Below, piece after piece: positions 1 through 8,854 of a stretch of 29,229 nucleotides of DNA. Location of the stretch: assembly GCF_937877005.1 (NCBI RefSeq), contig NZ_CALEFV010000255.1:1-29229 (forward strand), given 5' to 3'. Numbering within the stretch: the stretch's first letter is position 1; the number at the start of each line of letters is the position of its first letter. This stretch comes from an uncultured Fibrobacter sp. (lineage in GTDB: Bacteria; Fibrobacterota; Fibrobacteria; Fibrobacterales; Fibrobacteraceae). The position numbers were made by a program, and so were the translations under genes. The notes beneath the pieces are model-generated. The model made no database searches, had not been told where the DNA came from, and was given only the letters and a program-made list of their open reading frames with translations.

Positions 1-588
1 GTCCACAAGCTTCTGGCAGGCGGCGAGGCCCGATTCCGTCTGGTGGGATCCGATGAGCACGCGGTCCGGTTCGAACAAGTCGTTGATGGCGGTACCTTCG
101 GCCAAAAATTCCGGGTTGGACAGCACCTCGAAGTGCAGTCCCTTGTCGTTAGAATTCAAGATCCGTTCCATGGCAGCGGCGGTACGCACAGGGAGCGTCG
201 ACTTTTCGACAATGATCTTGCCTTCGTCGGCAATTTCAAGAATGTTGCGGGCGGTCTTTTCCCAGTACTGCAAGTCGGACGCCTTGCCGGCTCCATGGCC
301 AAAAGTCTTTGTCGGGGTGTTCACCGAAACGAAAATGATATCCGCTTCCTTGATAGCTGCAGGAATGTCTGTGCTAAAGAACAAGTTGCGACCACGGGCG
401 CGTTTCACCACGTCGTCGAGACCGGGCTCAAAAATCGGAAGGTTGTCGCTGTTCCAGGCGTCAATTCGGGTCTGGTTAATATCGACTACGGTCACCTTGA
501 CATCGGGGCACTTGTCGGCAATAACAGTCATAGTGGGGCCACCGACATAGCCCGCGCCAATGCAAAGAATCTTGGTATTGTAACTCAT
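1..588 (-). CDS. ugd: UDP-glucose 6-dehydrogenase, N-terminal part (cut by left edge)
   Basis: This enzyme oxidises UDP-glucose to UDP-glucuronate with two NAD+, supplying uronic-acid precursors for surface polysaccharides in the cytoplasm. The 196 visible residues begin with the Rossmann motif GAGYVGG (residues 11-17) and include VSVNTPTKT, EKSTLPVR and SNPEFLAEGTA, hallmarks of the UDP-glucose/GDP-mannose dehydrogenase family. The catalytic Cys and the C-terminal UDP-binding domain lie outside the window. The phrases AWNSDNLPIFEPGL and RGRNLFFSTDI closely resemble the animal/plant type of the enzyme rather than the short E. coli Ugd type. The ATG at 588 is preceded by a promoter-like TAATTTTG only 7 nt upstream and by no Shine-Dalgarno sequence. 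The reading frame is open to position 1. Confidence 0.95.
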   Translation of the reverse strand, partial: MSYNTKILCIGAGYVGGPTMTVIADKCPDVKVTVVDINQTRIDAWNSDNLPIFEPGLDDVVKRARGRNLFFSTDIPAAIKEADIIFVSVNTPTKTFGHGAGKASDLQYWEKTARNILEIADEGKIIVEKSTLPVRTAAAMERILNSNDKGLHFEVLSNPEFLAEGTAINDLFEPDRVLIGSHQTESGLAACQKLVD

Positions 589-595
589 AGTGGTA

Positions 596-603
596 CAAAA
601 TTA
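596..603 (-). promoter_or_regulatory. TAnnTTTG promoter element of ugd
   Basis: On the minus strand this reads TAATTTTG, an exact match to the Bacteroidetes -7 consensus TAnnTTTG, ending 7 nt before the ugd ATG. No -33 TTTG is present at the usual distance. The position predicts a transcript that starts at or next to the start codon. The rest of the 589-740 gap shows A/T runs and no gene. Confidence 0.5.
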
Positions 604-740
604 GAAAATTACCCTCCCCTATATACATTTTTTTTCGAGCAGAAGCGACATTCCAGCGCATCAATCCAGAAAGACGCGTTCATTTCCGTTCTCAACGCGT
701 TCCCTTCCTGAGCAAGAGCAAAACAAAACTTTTTTTTATC

Positions 741-3509
741 TTACTTGAACACCGCTACAAGGCGGTCCGTTTTCGACGGTTCCACGATACGAACCGCATC
801 CGTCACGCCATCATTCCACTTTTCAAAAAGATGTCCCGGTTCCGGTTCCGCCATGACCTTTACAGGAACCCCTGCAAAGAAAGTAGCCGTCAGAGGCAAG
901 GCATCCACCTTCAAGCCATCCACGCGAATCAAACCGTCCCCTTCCACTGCCAGGCCTACGGGCACCGTCGACGACAAGCCGAAATACTCCATCAACTCGG
1001 CAAGAATAACCCCCGGGCGATCCTCCGCAAAATTCCTGATAGACTTCAATTGCCGATTCATCCAGGATTCATTCAGATTCCAGCGTTTCTGATCCCGGGG
1101 AATTTCAGCCGCAATTTCATTCATCATCTGGTCGATCCGAGCAAGGACACGTCCACTTTCAAACTTCGTCGAAAGCAGGAGCGACATCCGGTTGATAAAA
1201 GCCGTCCTAAAGCCGTCATTTTCAAGCAGCCGACGCAGGAGCAACGTATATTCCGGGCCGTTCGGCCATGACTCCCCATTTTCTTCTGTCGCGAATTCGA
1301 AAATGTTATTCTTGTATTCGCTATATTCATTTCCGAAGCCAAAATCCATATCGTAGAGGAACCACTTCCACAAAGTCTTCGGATTCGAGCTCCGCCATTT
1401 CTTGAGATTATTGCCGGGCCAGTCGCGATTATTAGAAAACACCTCTGTCTGGATGTAATTCATGAAGTTGTCTATGTCAATTTGCGATGCGACATAGGCA
1501 TAGTTTTCTTCTTTATCCAGGTGATTCGATTCGAGCCAGTTCATCAGCGCCACGTAATCAACTGCAGAACCAGCCGACGCGCTATTATCCGCTTTCAGCA
1601 AGTCAACCTGATCTGGATCCAGGCCATAATGAGTTTCAAAATAGTATTCGGTACTACGTTCGCGAATGCTGTGGATTCCGAAATACTCCCCGTTGTAATA
1701 AACCAGCGCAAAGCGACCACGCTGATAATCTACGCCAAGGCCTTCGCTAATGGAGCTGGCAAGGCGATCGCGGATGTAATCCTGCCCGAAATTGCCTCCG
1801 TTATTTCGCAAAATAAAGACTTTGAACTTGTCCAGTTCAGGAAACTCGGGGAACAACGGGTAACGCAAACGGTTGTCTCCGTATTTTTCACGGAATGTTA
1901 CCGCAACGGACTTCTTGTCGTTCTGACGGCTATAATTGCCGAAAATCTTTAGACCGGCAGCCTTCGCAAATGCGGGAGCCGCAGCGCCCTTTTCAAACAG
2001 TTCCACAAACACAGGAATTTCCTTGTCAAGCCAGTAATTTGCTCCGTAATGCGGTTCCTTGGCCTGCGCAAAATTTCCCTCTACATAAATTCCCGAATCC
2101 GGATCAAAAAGCGAATTCGGATCGGCGGTCAAAAACACTACAGGAATTGTCGGAGCACTTTCGAAAACATAAGTTCTCGTGACCTCTTCGCCAGGGAAAG
2201 CTCCCGGCAACATGCTAGCACAACGATAGACTTCAGTCGCATTGACCTGAAGCACCGTCGTAGCGGGGGTTTCCACAGTCGGGGAAAGCCCTCCCGTAGC
2301 GCAACGCACCGCAAATTCCTCAGGAAAGGCAACCGTGAAGGGCTCCGCATAAAAGCCGGAAGGCGGGAATTCTGCCAAGGTATCTACCGAAGGCGACCGG
2401 GAAGAAACCACAGGCAAGGTAGTCAATCCGTAGGGAGACGGATCTGCAAATCCAAATCCAGCGGTAACGCCATCGGACATGGTCCCGTAACTCCAGGACT
2501 TTCCGATCGGCAATTTGGGATACGCCAAGGAATCAATCAATCCCCCTTCTGCATTTACCAGATAGAGCGAGCCGCCATCCTTATCCAATTTGAAACCCGC
2601 ATGGGGTTCGTGTCCGCGATTGCGCGCGATATAACTGAAAACCTTGACGGACACTTCTTGCGACTCGTTCGCCTCGGGACTTACGCGAGTACCATAGATA
2701 TTGGCAAGATCAGGGAAATTCGTTCCAGTCGGCAAAGGCATTCGATAGACGGTCGAGGAATCCCCAGTTCCGGTGAGCACCATTTCGTAGCCCTTCCAAT
2801 CTTCGATATCGGGCTGAGTCAACCGGAAGGAAACCTTGCGGTCCTTACTAATGAATGCCTGCATCAGGATTTCGTTCGTTGCAGAAAGATCCAACACATC
2901 CTCCTTGTCGGAGCTTCCCGTTCCCACGAAAACAGCTATCGACGACCAGCCTAGTTCCTCATTTTCGCCTAGCCGCATGACTGCGCCAAACTGGCGGCTA
3001 TCATCTTCCTTGAAACAATTTTTCAACTTTCCGGGCAACGGATCTGCATAACTATAGCCTGGCGGGTCGTTATCCGCATCGGTCCATGTCCAGCAACCGG
3101 GGCCAATCAAGTCAAGAGTATCATGTGGCAATACATAATCGGGATAGTTTTTTCCCGACATAAATACGAGCAGAAAGGAATTCGGCGGAACAACCGCATT
3201 GCCAATTTTCCACTTGAATGGTTCTGCCTGCGAATCCGTCAAGTACATTCCAGACAAGTTTACCGTATCGGAGGATGCATTGAAAAGTTCCACCCATCCC
3301 GCATCGTCCCCTTCATGATCTCCATAGACCGTATTGATCGGATCTACTTCGGTCAACATCACGGGGCCCCCTACAAACGGAAGCGTCGCTTCGCTGGACG
3401 ACGACTGTTCCACAATGGGTTCATCCTTTGCTGAAGAACTGTCCGAATCGGAACACGCCGTAAAGAACAGCGCAATCCACGATATAAGTATCAATACCCT
3501 AAGCACCAT
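741..3509 (-). CDS. CotH-kinase-family lipoprotein with lamin-tail domain
   Basis: This 922-residue cell-envelope lipoprotein has a lipobox ending at Cys19 (FFTAC) followed by a Ser-rich stalk (residues 20-40). Residues about 50-130 look like a lamin-tail domain (LTEVDP, WVELFNASSDTVNLSGMYL). Residues about 380-450 resemble a chitobiase-type C-terminal module. Residues about 515-800 are the CotH region: KIFGNYSRQ, GIHSIRER (611-618), RDWPGNN (695-701) and a metal-binding-like YDMDFGFG (719-726). The last 70 residues form a small beta domain ending FEKW...AVF. CotH proteins are atypical secreted protein kinases related to Fam20C; in gut cellulolytic bacteria LTD-CotH lipoproteins are common but their substrates are unknown. 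The ATG at 3509 lacks a clear Shine-Dalgarno sequence. It stands alone downstream of the EamA gene. Family is confident, kinase activity inferred. Confidence 0.88.
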   Translation of the reverse strand: MVLRVLILISWIALFFTACSDSDSSSAKDEPIVEQSSSSEATLPFVGGPVMLTEVDPINTVYGDHEGDDAGWVELFNASSDTVNLSGMYLTDSQAEPFKWKIGNAVVPPNSFLLVFMSGKNYPDYVLPHDTLDLIGPGCWTWTDADNDPPGYSYADPLPGKLKNCFKEDDSRQFGAVMRLGENEELGWSSIAVFVGTGSSDKEDVLDLSATNEILMQAFISKDRKVSFRLTQPDIEDWKGYEMVLTGTGDSSTVYRMPLPTGTNFPDLANIYGTRVSPEANESQEVSVKVFSYIARNRGHEPHAGFKLDKDGGSLYLVNAEGGLIDSLAYPKLPIGKSWSYGTMSDGVTAGFGFADPSPYGLTTLPVVSSRSPSVDTLAEFPPSGFYAEPFTVAFPEEFAVRCATGGLSPTVETPATTVLQVNATEVYRCASMLPGAFPGEEVTRTYVFESAPTIPVVFLTADPNSLFDPDSGIYVEGNFAQAKEPHYGANYWLDKEIPVFVELFEKGAAAPAFAKAAGLKIFGNYSRQNDKKSVAVTFREKYGDNRLRYPLFPEFPELDKFKVFILRNNGGNFGQDYIRDRLASSISEGLGVDYQRGRFALVYYNGEYFGIHSIRERSTEYYFETHYGLDPDQVDLLKADNSASAGSAVDYVALMNWLESNHLDKEENYAYVASQIDIDNFMNYIQTEVFSNNRDWPGNNLKKWRSSNPKTLWKWFLYDMDFGFGNEYSEYKNNIFEFATEENGESWPNGPEYTLLLRRLLENDGFRTAFINRMSLLLSTKFESGRVLARIDQMMNEIAAEIPRDQKRWNLNESWMNRQLKSIRNFAEDRPGVILAELMEYFGLSSTVPVGLAVEGDGLIRVDGLKVDALPLTATFFAGVPVKVMAEPEPGHLFEKWNDGVTDAVRIVEPSKTDRLVAVFK

Positions 3510-3562
3510 ACAAGAGAATATATATTAAAAAGAATAAAAGAGGACTCAGCCCATACAAGAGA
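3506..3562. repeat. 12-bp direct repeat across the CotH-lipoprotein start
   Basis: CCATACAAGAGA occurs at 3506-3517 and again at 3551-3562, exactly 45 bp apart. On the minus strand the first copy contains the ATG of the CotH gene and the second sits in the loop and arm of the hairpin upstream. No function is known; it could be chance or a regulatory pairing site. Confidence 0.5.
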
Positions 3563-3568
3563 TAGGCT
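3520..3568 (-). terminator. Possible weak terminator after the EamA gene
   Basis: On the minus strand AGCCTAT pairs with ATGGGCT (one G-U pair) around a 7-nt loop at 3548-3568, followed by a pyrimidine/T-rich tail. The stem is short, so this is only a candidate end for the mlaD-to-EamA operon. Confidence 0.35.
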
Positions 3569-3579
3569 TAGCGGGCGTT

Positions 3580-4431
3580 TCAAAAGCCCTTTTTTGCCTT
3601 TTTCTTGCGACGGGGACGGCGAACGATAAAGAGGCATGCTCCAATCAGCACGAGCGTTACCGAAATAGCCTTTCCCATGGGGAATGCTTCCGAAAAGACG
3701 ATGGCCCCGGCAAGAGTCGGAACAGCAGCGCCCACAGCCGCGCTGAACGGAATAATGAACAGCGCCCTGCCTCGCGAAAAGGAAATCTGTGAATAGAGGA
3801 ACGCTATTCCATAGGTCACAATGTAGCCGAGAGTTCTGAAATCCAGGAGCAGGTTCGCTATAGACGAAAGCTCAATATGGTCCAAATCGAAATCCATCGC
3901 GAGGCTCTTGTAGAATGCAGCCGACAAACCGAATCCCATTCCCATGATCAGGGAGTCCACCATTTCCCGGTCCTTGACAAACAAATGTGCAAATAGCGTC
4001 ACTGCCGAAAGTCCCCCGGCAAAAGCCCACAGCAGGCCCATGTTCTGCACTGCAGTCGATTCACCCAAATTTTCAACCGAATAGAGTAGTCCAGCTACAA
4101 CAAAACAAATAGCAAAGACGATGCGCTTGGTCAGGGCTTCCTTCAGAATGCAAAATCCCATCAGGGCAGTCAGCACCGGATTCAGCACCATCATCGGCTG
4201 CACCTGCGAAAGATCGTAGCGCGCCATGGCAATGTAATATCCGACAGTCGCCAAGCCCGAACAGCCAATTCCAAGCCACCAGTACTTATTCGTGACAACG
4301 CCCTTGAAGAATTCCCAAGGTTTAGATGTTCCTCCGGTGCGCTTACCCACCGTCGACACCCCGGATTTTTCCAGGATATTGCCACAGGCGAACAAAAACG
4401 CCGGCCCCATTGTCAGCAACAAGAAAAGCAT
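3580..4431 (-). CDS. EamA/DMT-family membrane transporter
   Basis: A 283-residue, very hydrophobic protein with about ten predicted membrane segments arranged as two EamA-like halves, as in the drug/metabolite transporter superfamily. Typical features are the first half ending in LNPVLTALMGFCILKEALT and the second in FSAAVGAAVPTLAGAIVFSEAFP, both placing an E in the fourth/ninth helix as the family does. The C terminus is strongly basic (RRPRRKKKAKKGF), consistent with a cytoplasmic tail. The substrate cannot be read from sequence; relatives export amino acids or other metabolites. The ATG lies 3 nt after the stop codon of the lytic transglycosylase gene, so it is the last gene of the mlaD-ptsH-ptsI-transglycosylase operon and probably translationally coupled. 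Confidence 0.85.
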   Translation of the reverse strand: MLFLLLTMGPAFLFACGNILEKSGVSTVGKRTGGTSKPWEFFKGVVTNKYWWLGIGCSGLATVGYYIAMARYDLSQVQPMMVLNPVLTALMGFCILKEALTKRIVFAICFVVAGLLYSVENLGESTAVQNMGLLWAFAGGLSAVTLFAHLFVKDREMVDSLIMGMGFGLSAAFYKSLAMDFDLDHIELSSIANLLLDFRTLGYIVTYGIAFLYSQISFSRGRALFIIPFSAAVGAAVPTLAGAIVFSEAFPMGKAISVTLVLIGACLFIVRRPRRKKKAKKGF

Positions 4432-4434
4432 CAG

Positions 4435-6774
4435 CTAAATTCCGTCGTAAATTTCCTGATAGATCCAGTAGTTGCCCATGACGCGCTTGACATAGTCACG
4501 GGTTTCCCAGTAGCTGATTTCTTCGGCCCGAATATCCCACGGTTTGCCTTCGCCCGCCTTCTGCCAACGCTTGGTAGGCTTAGGTCCCGCATTGTAGTTT
4601 CCGAGCACATACATGTAGTCGTCATTGTACTCGGCCTTCAGGTCCACTAGGTAGCGAATGCCAAGACGGATATTCATGTAGGCGTTAAAAAGCTGTATCG
4701 GTTCGAACTTTTCGATACTTTCCTTTTCCGCAAGCATCTTGCCCGTTGCAGGCATAATCTGCAAAAGGCCACAGGCGCCTGCCGGCGACATGATTTCAAA
4801 ATTGAAAATGGATTCCTGACGCATCACGCTGTACACGAAGAACGGATCGATTCGTTCACCGGAATGGAACTTGACCTGATCTTTGTAGGGAACCGGATAA
4901 AGGAAATGCAGGACATCAATAGGCGGCGACATCAGACGACGACGATCAATATTGTTCTGGAACTGGCGTGCGAGGCGGTAACCGGCAGCAGTTTCCCCCA
5001 TTTCGTAGAACAGCTTGCCATACTCGTACAGGAAATCCAGACGCTTTGCATTTTTCTTGCGAGCTTCGTCATAAAGCGCAAAGGCCTGATCGCTAAAGCC
5101 ATACTGGAACAGGGTGCGTATACGGTTATAGCGGACCGCATTGTACGACGAATCCGGCTTACCGATCTTCTGCGAAGCTCTTACCCAGGCGAGAGTCTGT
5201 TCCGGAGCCATCAGCACTCCATGCGCATACGGGACATCCTTTTCGGCCATCAACTTGTATTCCGCCAGTTTCAAGCGACTACGATGCGCATAATAGGCCA
5301 GCGGGAAATCGCGGATACAGTCAAGATAGGCTTCTCGGGCAAGCGAATCCTTACCTAACTTCATGTAGGCATCTCCCAGGAACATGCGGGCGCCACTGCC
5401 GCTCCACAAGAACGGTTCCTTGGAAGCATCGATAAAGGCCGTCACCGCCTCGTTCCACTTTTCCTGTTTGAAGTATACAAAACCTATACGGAATTTCGCC
5501 CACTGCCGCTTGACATTGTTCTTGAAGCGTTTGTGCGAAAGTTCTCGGTAGCACACCAAGGCACTATCGTAGTTTTCCTTCTGCTCGTATTCGAAACCCT
5601 TCACCCAAAGGTTGTTCGCATTTTCCTTGCTAAATCGGCTCACATCATGCAGGAGCGAATCTGTCATGCGTATTTCCTTTTCATAACGCAGGGCATTGTT
5701 GCGGTACAGGCGCAAAATCGACTGCATCCACAGGGGTTTCGCCTCGACAGAATCGATCAGGAAACGAAACTGACGAATGGATTCATCCTCGCGCTTCAAG
5801 TTGCGGAGAGCGACAGCGCGCTTTTCCCATAGACTTGCACGCGTTCCCATGTCCAGCGAACTCGGCGGCAATCTTTTTTGTAGCGAATCATCCGGCGGAG
5901 GCAATGCAGCCTCAGGCGAAAGAGCCACCAGCACCGAATCCAGAATACGAATGGAATCCAACAGAACAAGGCATTCGCTTGCATTGTCCTTAGCGCAGGC
6001 CATCTTAGCGTACGCCACCTTTTCTTCCAGCGATTCCGGAGTACCACGCACCTTGCGCAGCCTGCGAATTGCCATAAAGGCGGAATCCTTGTAGACCGAA
6101 GAACTCGTAAGGAGCTTCATGTAGACACGCTTCGCATCCTTCATCTGCTTAAACTGTTCCAGATACTGCGCATAACGGTACCGGAGAGCCGCAGCATCGT
6201 CGGATTTCGGATATTTTTCAACGAAGACCTTCAGGGAATCCGCATGGGCGCGGTCACTCAATGTGGAATCCGCCATCGCAGCCTCAATCCTGAGTCTAGA
6301 TGCGGCACGATCAAAGGATGCGTCGCTATCGCCCTTGTCGTAGGCGGCAAGCGCCGAGCGCATCATCCTGTATTCGCCCTGTTTGAATTTTGCCGTGGCC
6401 ATACGCAAAATGACGGCGCCATCAAGCAAGGTGTCGCGGCCACGCAACAAATCATAAGCCGCATAGGAACTATCCCATTCTTCCTTATAGAAGAACTGTG
6501 CCGCACGGGCAAATTCCCGCACATTTTTAGGTTGCGTCGAATCTTCGCTCAAGGCCTTGAGACGGCCAGAACGCACAACCATGTCCTGAAATCTCGAAGG
6601 AAGAATCTGTTCTTCTTCCTCGTAAGGATCGGGCGGCACCATCGGCATCGTCGCAATCAGGCTATCAGTCACCTGCGTCGGAAGGGGACTCTGAGCCACG
6701 GAATCCTTCACAGGCAAAGAATCCGCAAATGCACAGATGCACATGCTTAGCAAAGTCAAAACGAATACGATCAT
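4435..6774 (-). CDS. TPR-repeat soluble-type lytic murein transglycosylase
   Basis: Cleaves peptidoglycan between MurNAc and GlcNAc, forming 1,6-anhydro ends, in the periplasm. I place the start at ATG 6774, giving 779 residues with a signal peptide (MIVFVLTLLSMCICAFA); the frame stays open further upstream, but that start would overlap enzyme I and bury the signal. Most of the protein is helical and TPR-like, as in the Slt70 superhelical doughnut. The C-terminal catalytic domain has the catalytic Glu in VMRQES (about residue 654), then SPAGACGLLQIMPAT and GNYNAGP, the standard SLT motifs. It begins 10 nt after the ptsI stop and ends 3 nt before the EamA transporter start. An MltE/Slt-type activity is confident; the biological role (turnover, or making room for secretion machinery) is inferred. 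Confidence 0.92.
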   Translation of the reverse strand: MIVFVLTLLSMCICAFADSLPVKDSVAQSPLPTQVTDSLIATMPMVPPDPYEEEEQILPSRFQDMVVRSGRLKALSEDSTQPKNVREFARAAQFFYKEEWDSSYAAYDLLRGRDTLLDGAVILRMATAKFKQGEYRMMRSALAAYDKGDSDASFDRAASRLRIEAAMADSTLSDRAHADSLKVFVEKYPKSDDAAALRYRYAQYLEQFKQMKDAKRVYMKLLTSSSVYKDSAFMAIRRLRKVRGTPESLEEKVAYAKMACAKDNASECLVLLDSIRILDSVLVALSPEAALPPPDDSLQKRLPPSSLDMGTRASLWEKRAVALRNLKREDESIRQFRFLIDSVEAKPLWMQSILRLYRNNALRYEKEIRMTDSLLHDVSRFSKENANNLWVKGFEYEQKENYDSALVCYRELSHKRFKNNVKRQWAKFRIGFVYFKQEKWNEAVTAFIDASKEPFLWSGSGARMFLGDAYMKLGKDSLAREAYLDCIRDFPLAYYAHRSRLKLAEYKLMAEKDVPYAHGVLMAPEQTLAWVRASQKIGKPDSSYNAVRYNRIRTLFQYGFSDQAFALYDEARKKNAKRLDFLYEYGKLFYEMGETAAGYRLARQFQNNIDRRRLMSPPIDVLHFLYPVPYKDQVKFHSGERIDPFFVYSVMRQESIFNFEIMSPAGACGLLQIMPATGKMLAEKESIEKFEPIQLFNAYMNIRLGIRYLVDLKAEYNDDYMYVLGNYNAGPKPTKRWQKAGEGKPWDIRAEEISYWETRDYVKRVMGNYWIYQEIYDGI

Positions 6775-6784
6775 CTTAATCTGG

Positions 6785-8590
6785 CTACTTCTTACTGTTA
6801 TCAATCTGTCCCACAAAACTCGAAATTCCCAGATCCCTAATGGCCTGGGCATAAATCTTGTGCATATAGGCATTCACGCTTTCCGCATCTTCCATCTGCA
6901 ACACGGAGAGCGCAGAATTGCGAACATCTTCAAAATTGATCGAGCGAATGATCTTCTTTGTCGACATCACGCTCCACGGGGTCATCGACAGTTCATCAAC
7001 GCCCAGTCCTACCAACAAGAGAACACTAATTGGATCCGCGCTCATTTCGCCGCAAACCGCTACAGGAATACCTTCGCGATGCGCCGCCTGGACAGTCTGA
7101 TAAATCATGCTCAAGACAGCCGGATGATGCGGTTGGAACATATCGGTAATCAATTCGTTCGTACGGTCCACGGCCAGCGTGAACTGAATCAGGTCATTCG
7201 TGCCGATGCTGAAGAAATCAACTTCCTTCGCAAGCTTTTCGACAATCATCACAGCCGCAGGAACTTCAATCATCACACCCACTTTCACGCGGGAAACTTT
7301 CTTACCTTCCGATTCGAGTTCCTTACGGCATTTCTCGATGCAAGCCTTGGCACGGCGCAGTTCACCCATTCCCGAAATCATCGGGAGAAGGATTCTCAAG
7401 TTCTCCTTGGTATTTGCCAGAAGCATAGCCTTGAGCTGCGTACAAAAAACATCTTCCCTGTCCAGACACACGCGAATCGAGCGCCAACCCATAAACGGAT
7501 TCGATTCGTTCACCGCCGTAATGCCGTTCACAAGCTTGTCACCGCCGGCATCGAGCGTGCGGATCGTTACCGGGCACGGAGCCATCGTTTCAAGAATGTA
7601 GCGATACGCATCGCGCTGTTCATCCTGAGTCGGAGCTTCCTTGCGGAAAAACAGAAATTCGGAACGATAGAGTCCCACACCCGTCGCACCGAAATCGGTC
7701 ACCTTTTCGGATTCACTCGGCAATTCGATGTTTGCATGCAAAGTAATATACTTGCCATCGCGGGTCATCGGTTCCAGCTGTCGCATGGTAAAAAGCTCAC
7801 GACGCTGGCGTTCAAAGACTTCCTGTCTTTCGTGGAACTCCTTGATATCCTCATTATTCGGATTGATGATGACTTGACCATTGGAGCCATCGACAAGAAT
7901 CGTATCGCCACTCTGGGCTATCGCAGCCAAGTTTCTCAAGCCAGAAACCAGGGGAACCTGCAACGACCTTGAAAGAATCGCCACATGGCTGGTACGGCCA
8001 CCCGTATCCATAGCAAGGCCGGCAACCTGCCCAGGCTTGATGGACATCAATAGGCTTGGTAAAAGTTCATGTCCAACAAGGACCACGCCTTCTTCATTAG
8101 CCACATCCTCCAGCACAGGTCCGGAGTCATCCATCACCGCCATCAAGCGATTGTATACATCTCTAAGGTCCGCCGCCTTGTCGCGCATGGCCGCCGAGTC
8201 AATAGACTCAAACTTGTCGATATAGGCACCCAGCACCACATGCACCGCCCAGCGAGCATTCTTATGTTCCCGGCGAATCTTATCCAGCACCCCGTTCAGG
8301 AGCCCCGGATCCTGCAAAATCATCAAATGCGTTGCGAAGATGAGACTGTCCTTCATCCCCGCGCGGCCCTCAGAAATTTCCTTAATCTGCGAAACTTCCT
8401 TGACCGTCTTGTTGATGGCCCTTAAAAAGAGTTGTTCCTCGTCTGCCAGACGGCTTTCGGGGAGAGTTTCGTCCACCACGGAAATATTGCGGTTCGAAAC
8501 CGGAAAAACCCGCCCCATGGCAAAGCCCGGGGACGCAGGAACGCCCGTCAATACAGTACGGACCGATTCCTTGCTAGCAGGGTTCTTCAT
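6785..8590 (-). CDS. ptsI: Phosphoenolpyruvate-protein phosphotransferase (enzyme I)
   Basis: Transfers phosphate from PEP to HPr in the cytoplasm. The protein is about 601 residues from ATG 8590 (an in-frame ATG at 8602 is possible), against 570-575 for classical enzyme I. After VLTGVPASPGFAMG, the family's N-terminal signature, the phosphorylated His is in GGRTSHVAILSRS (about residue 202), and the PEP-binding barrel carries RSEFLFF, MIEVPAA, SIGTNDLIQF and the catalytic Cys in VAVCGEMSADP. No GAF domain precedes it, so it is a PtsI rather than the nitrogen-PTS PtsP form. It overlaps the 3' end of ptsH by 17 nt, implying translational coupling. No sugar-specific enzyme II gene occurs in the window, so a regulatory role is as plausible as sugar uptake. 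Confidence 0.95.
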   Translation of the reverse strand: MKNPASKESVRTVLTGVPASPGFAMGRVFPVSNRNISVVDETLPESRLADEEQLFLRAINKTVKEVSQIKEISEGRAGMKDSLIFATHLMILQDPGLLNGVLDKIRREHKNARWAVHVVLGAYIDKFESIDSAAMRDKAADLRDVYNRLMAVMDDSGPVLEDVANEEGVVLVGHELLPSLLMSIKPGQVAGLAMDTGGRTSHVAILSRSLQVPLVSGLRNLAAIAQSGDTILVDGSNGQVIINPNNEDIKEFHERQEVFERQRRELFTMRQLEPMTRDGKYITLHANIELPSESEKVTDFGATGVGLYRSEFLFFRKEAPTQDEQRDAYRYILETMAPCPVTIRTLDAGGDKLVNGITAVNESNPFMGWRSIRVCLDREDVFCTQLKAMLLANTKENLRILLPMISGMGELRRAKACIEKCRKELESEGKKVSRVKVGVMIEVPAAVMIVEKLAKEVDFFSIGTNDLIQFTLAVDRTNELITDMFQPHHPAVLSMIYQTVQAAHREGIPVAVCGEMSADPISVLLLVGLGVDELSMTPWSVMSTKKIIRSINFEDVRNSALSVLQMEDAESVNAYMHKIYAQAIRDLGISSFVGQIDNSKK

Positions 8591-8846
8591 TGAAATGGTC
8601 ATTAAACAGGTTTTCCAACTGCGCAGCGACGTTTTCCTCGTCTTCACCGTCAATTTCGAACTTCACTTCGGAACCTGCGGGAATAGCGAGCATCATCACG
8701 TTCAGGATGCTCTTGGCATTAGCCTTGGCTCCATCAAACAAGATCGAGATATCACTCTTGGCTTGCCCCGTGATATCCACAATCATGCCTGCAGGCCGGG
8801 CATGAATTCCCAACTTGTTGGTTACAACCAATGTCTTCACTATCAT
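8574..8846 (-). CDS. ptsH: Phosphocarrier protein HPr
   Basis: A 90-residue HPr, the normal family length. It accepts phosphate from enzyme I on the active-site His, which is at exactly position 15 (NKLGIHARPAG). It also has Ser at exactly position 46 (AKSILNVMML), the residue that HPr kinase/phosphorylase modifies in organisms that regulate carbon use through HPr-Ser-P. The ATG is preceded by a good Shine-Dalgarno sequence (TGAGG) that overlaps the stop of the MlaD-like gene 8 nt upstream, and the 3' end overlaps ptsI. Canonical residue numbering makes this call secure; whether an HPr kinase exists in the genome cannot be seen here. Confidence 0.96.
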   Translation of the reverse strand: MIVKTLVVTNKLGIHARPAGMIVDITGQAKSDISILFDGAKANAKSILNVMMLAIPAGSEVKFEIDGEDEENVAAQLENLFNDHFNEEPC

Positions 8847-8854
8847 GTCTTGCC

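Noticed and set aside
2049..2954. A 301-codon open frame on the plus strand
   Set aside because: Antisense to the CotH lipoprotein; Arg/Gly/Ser-rich translation without motifs.
6775..6873. Longer N terminus for the lytic transglycosylase
   Set aside because: It would overlap ptsI by almost 90 nt and place about 33 residues in front of a clear signal peptide.
6737..7972. A 411-codon open frame on the plus strand
   Set aside because: It is antisense to ptsI, whose protein has every enzyme I motif; the antisense product is rich in His and Arg and matches nothing I recognise.
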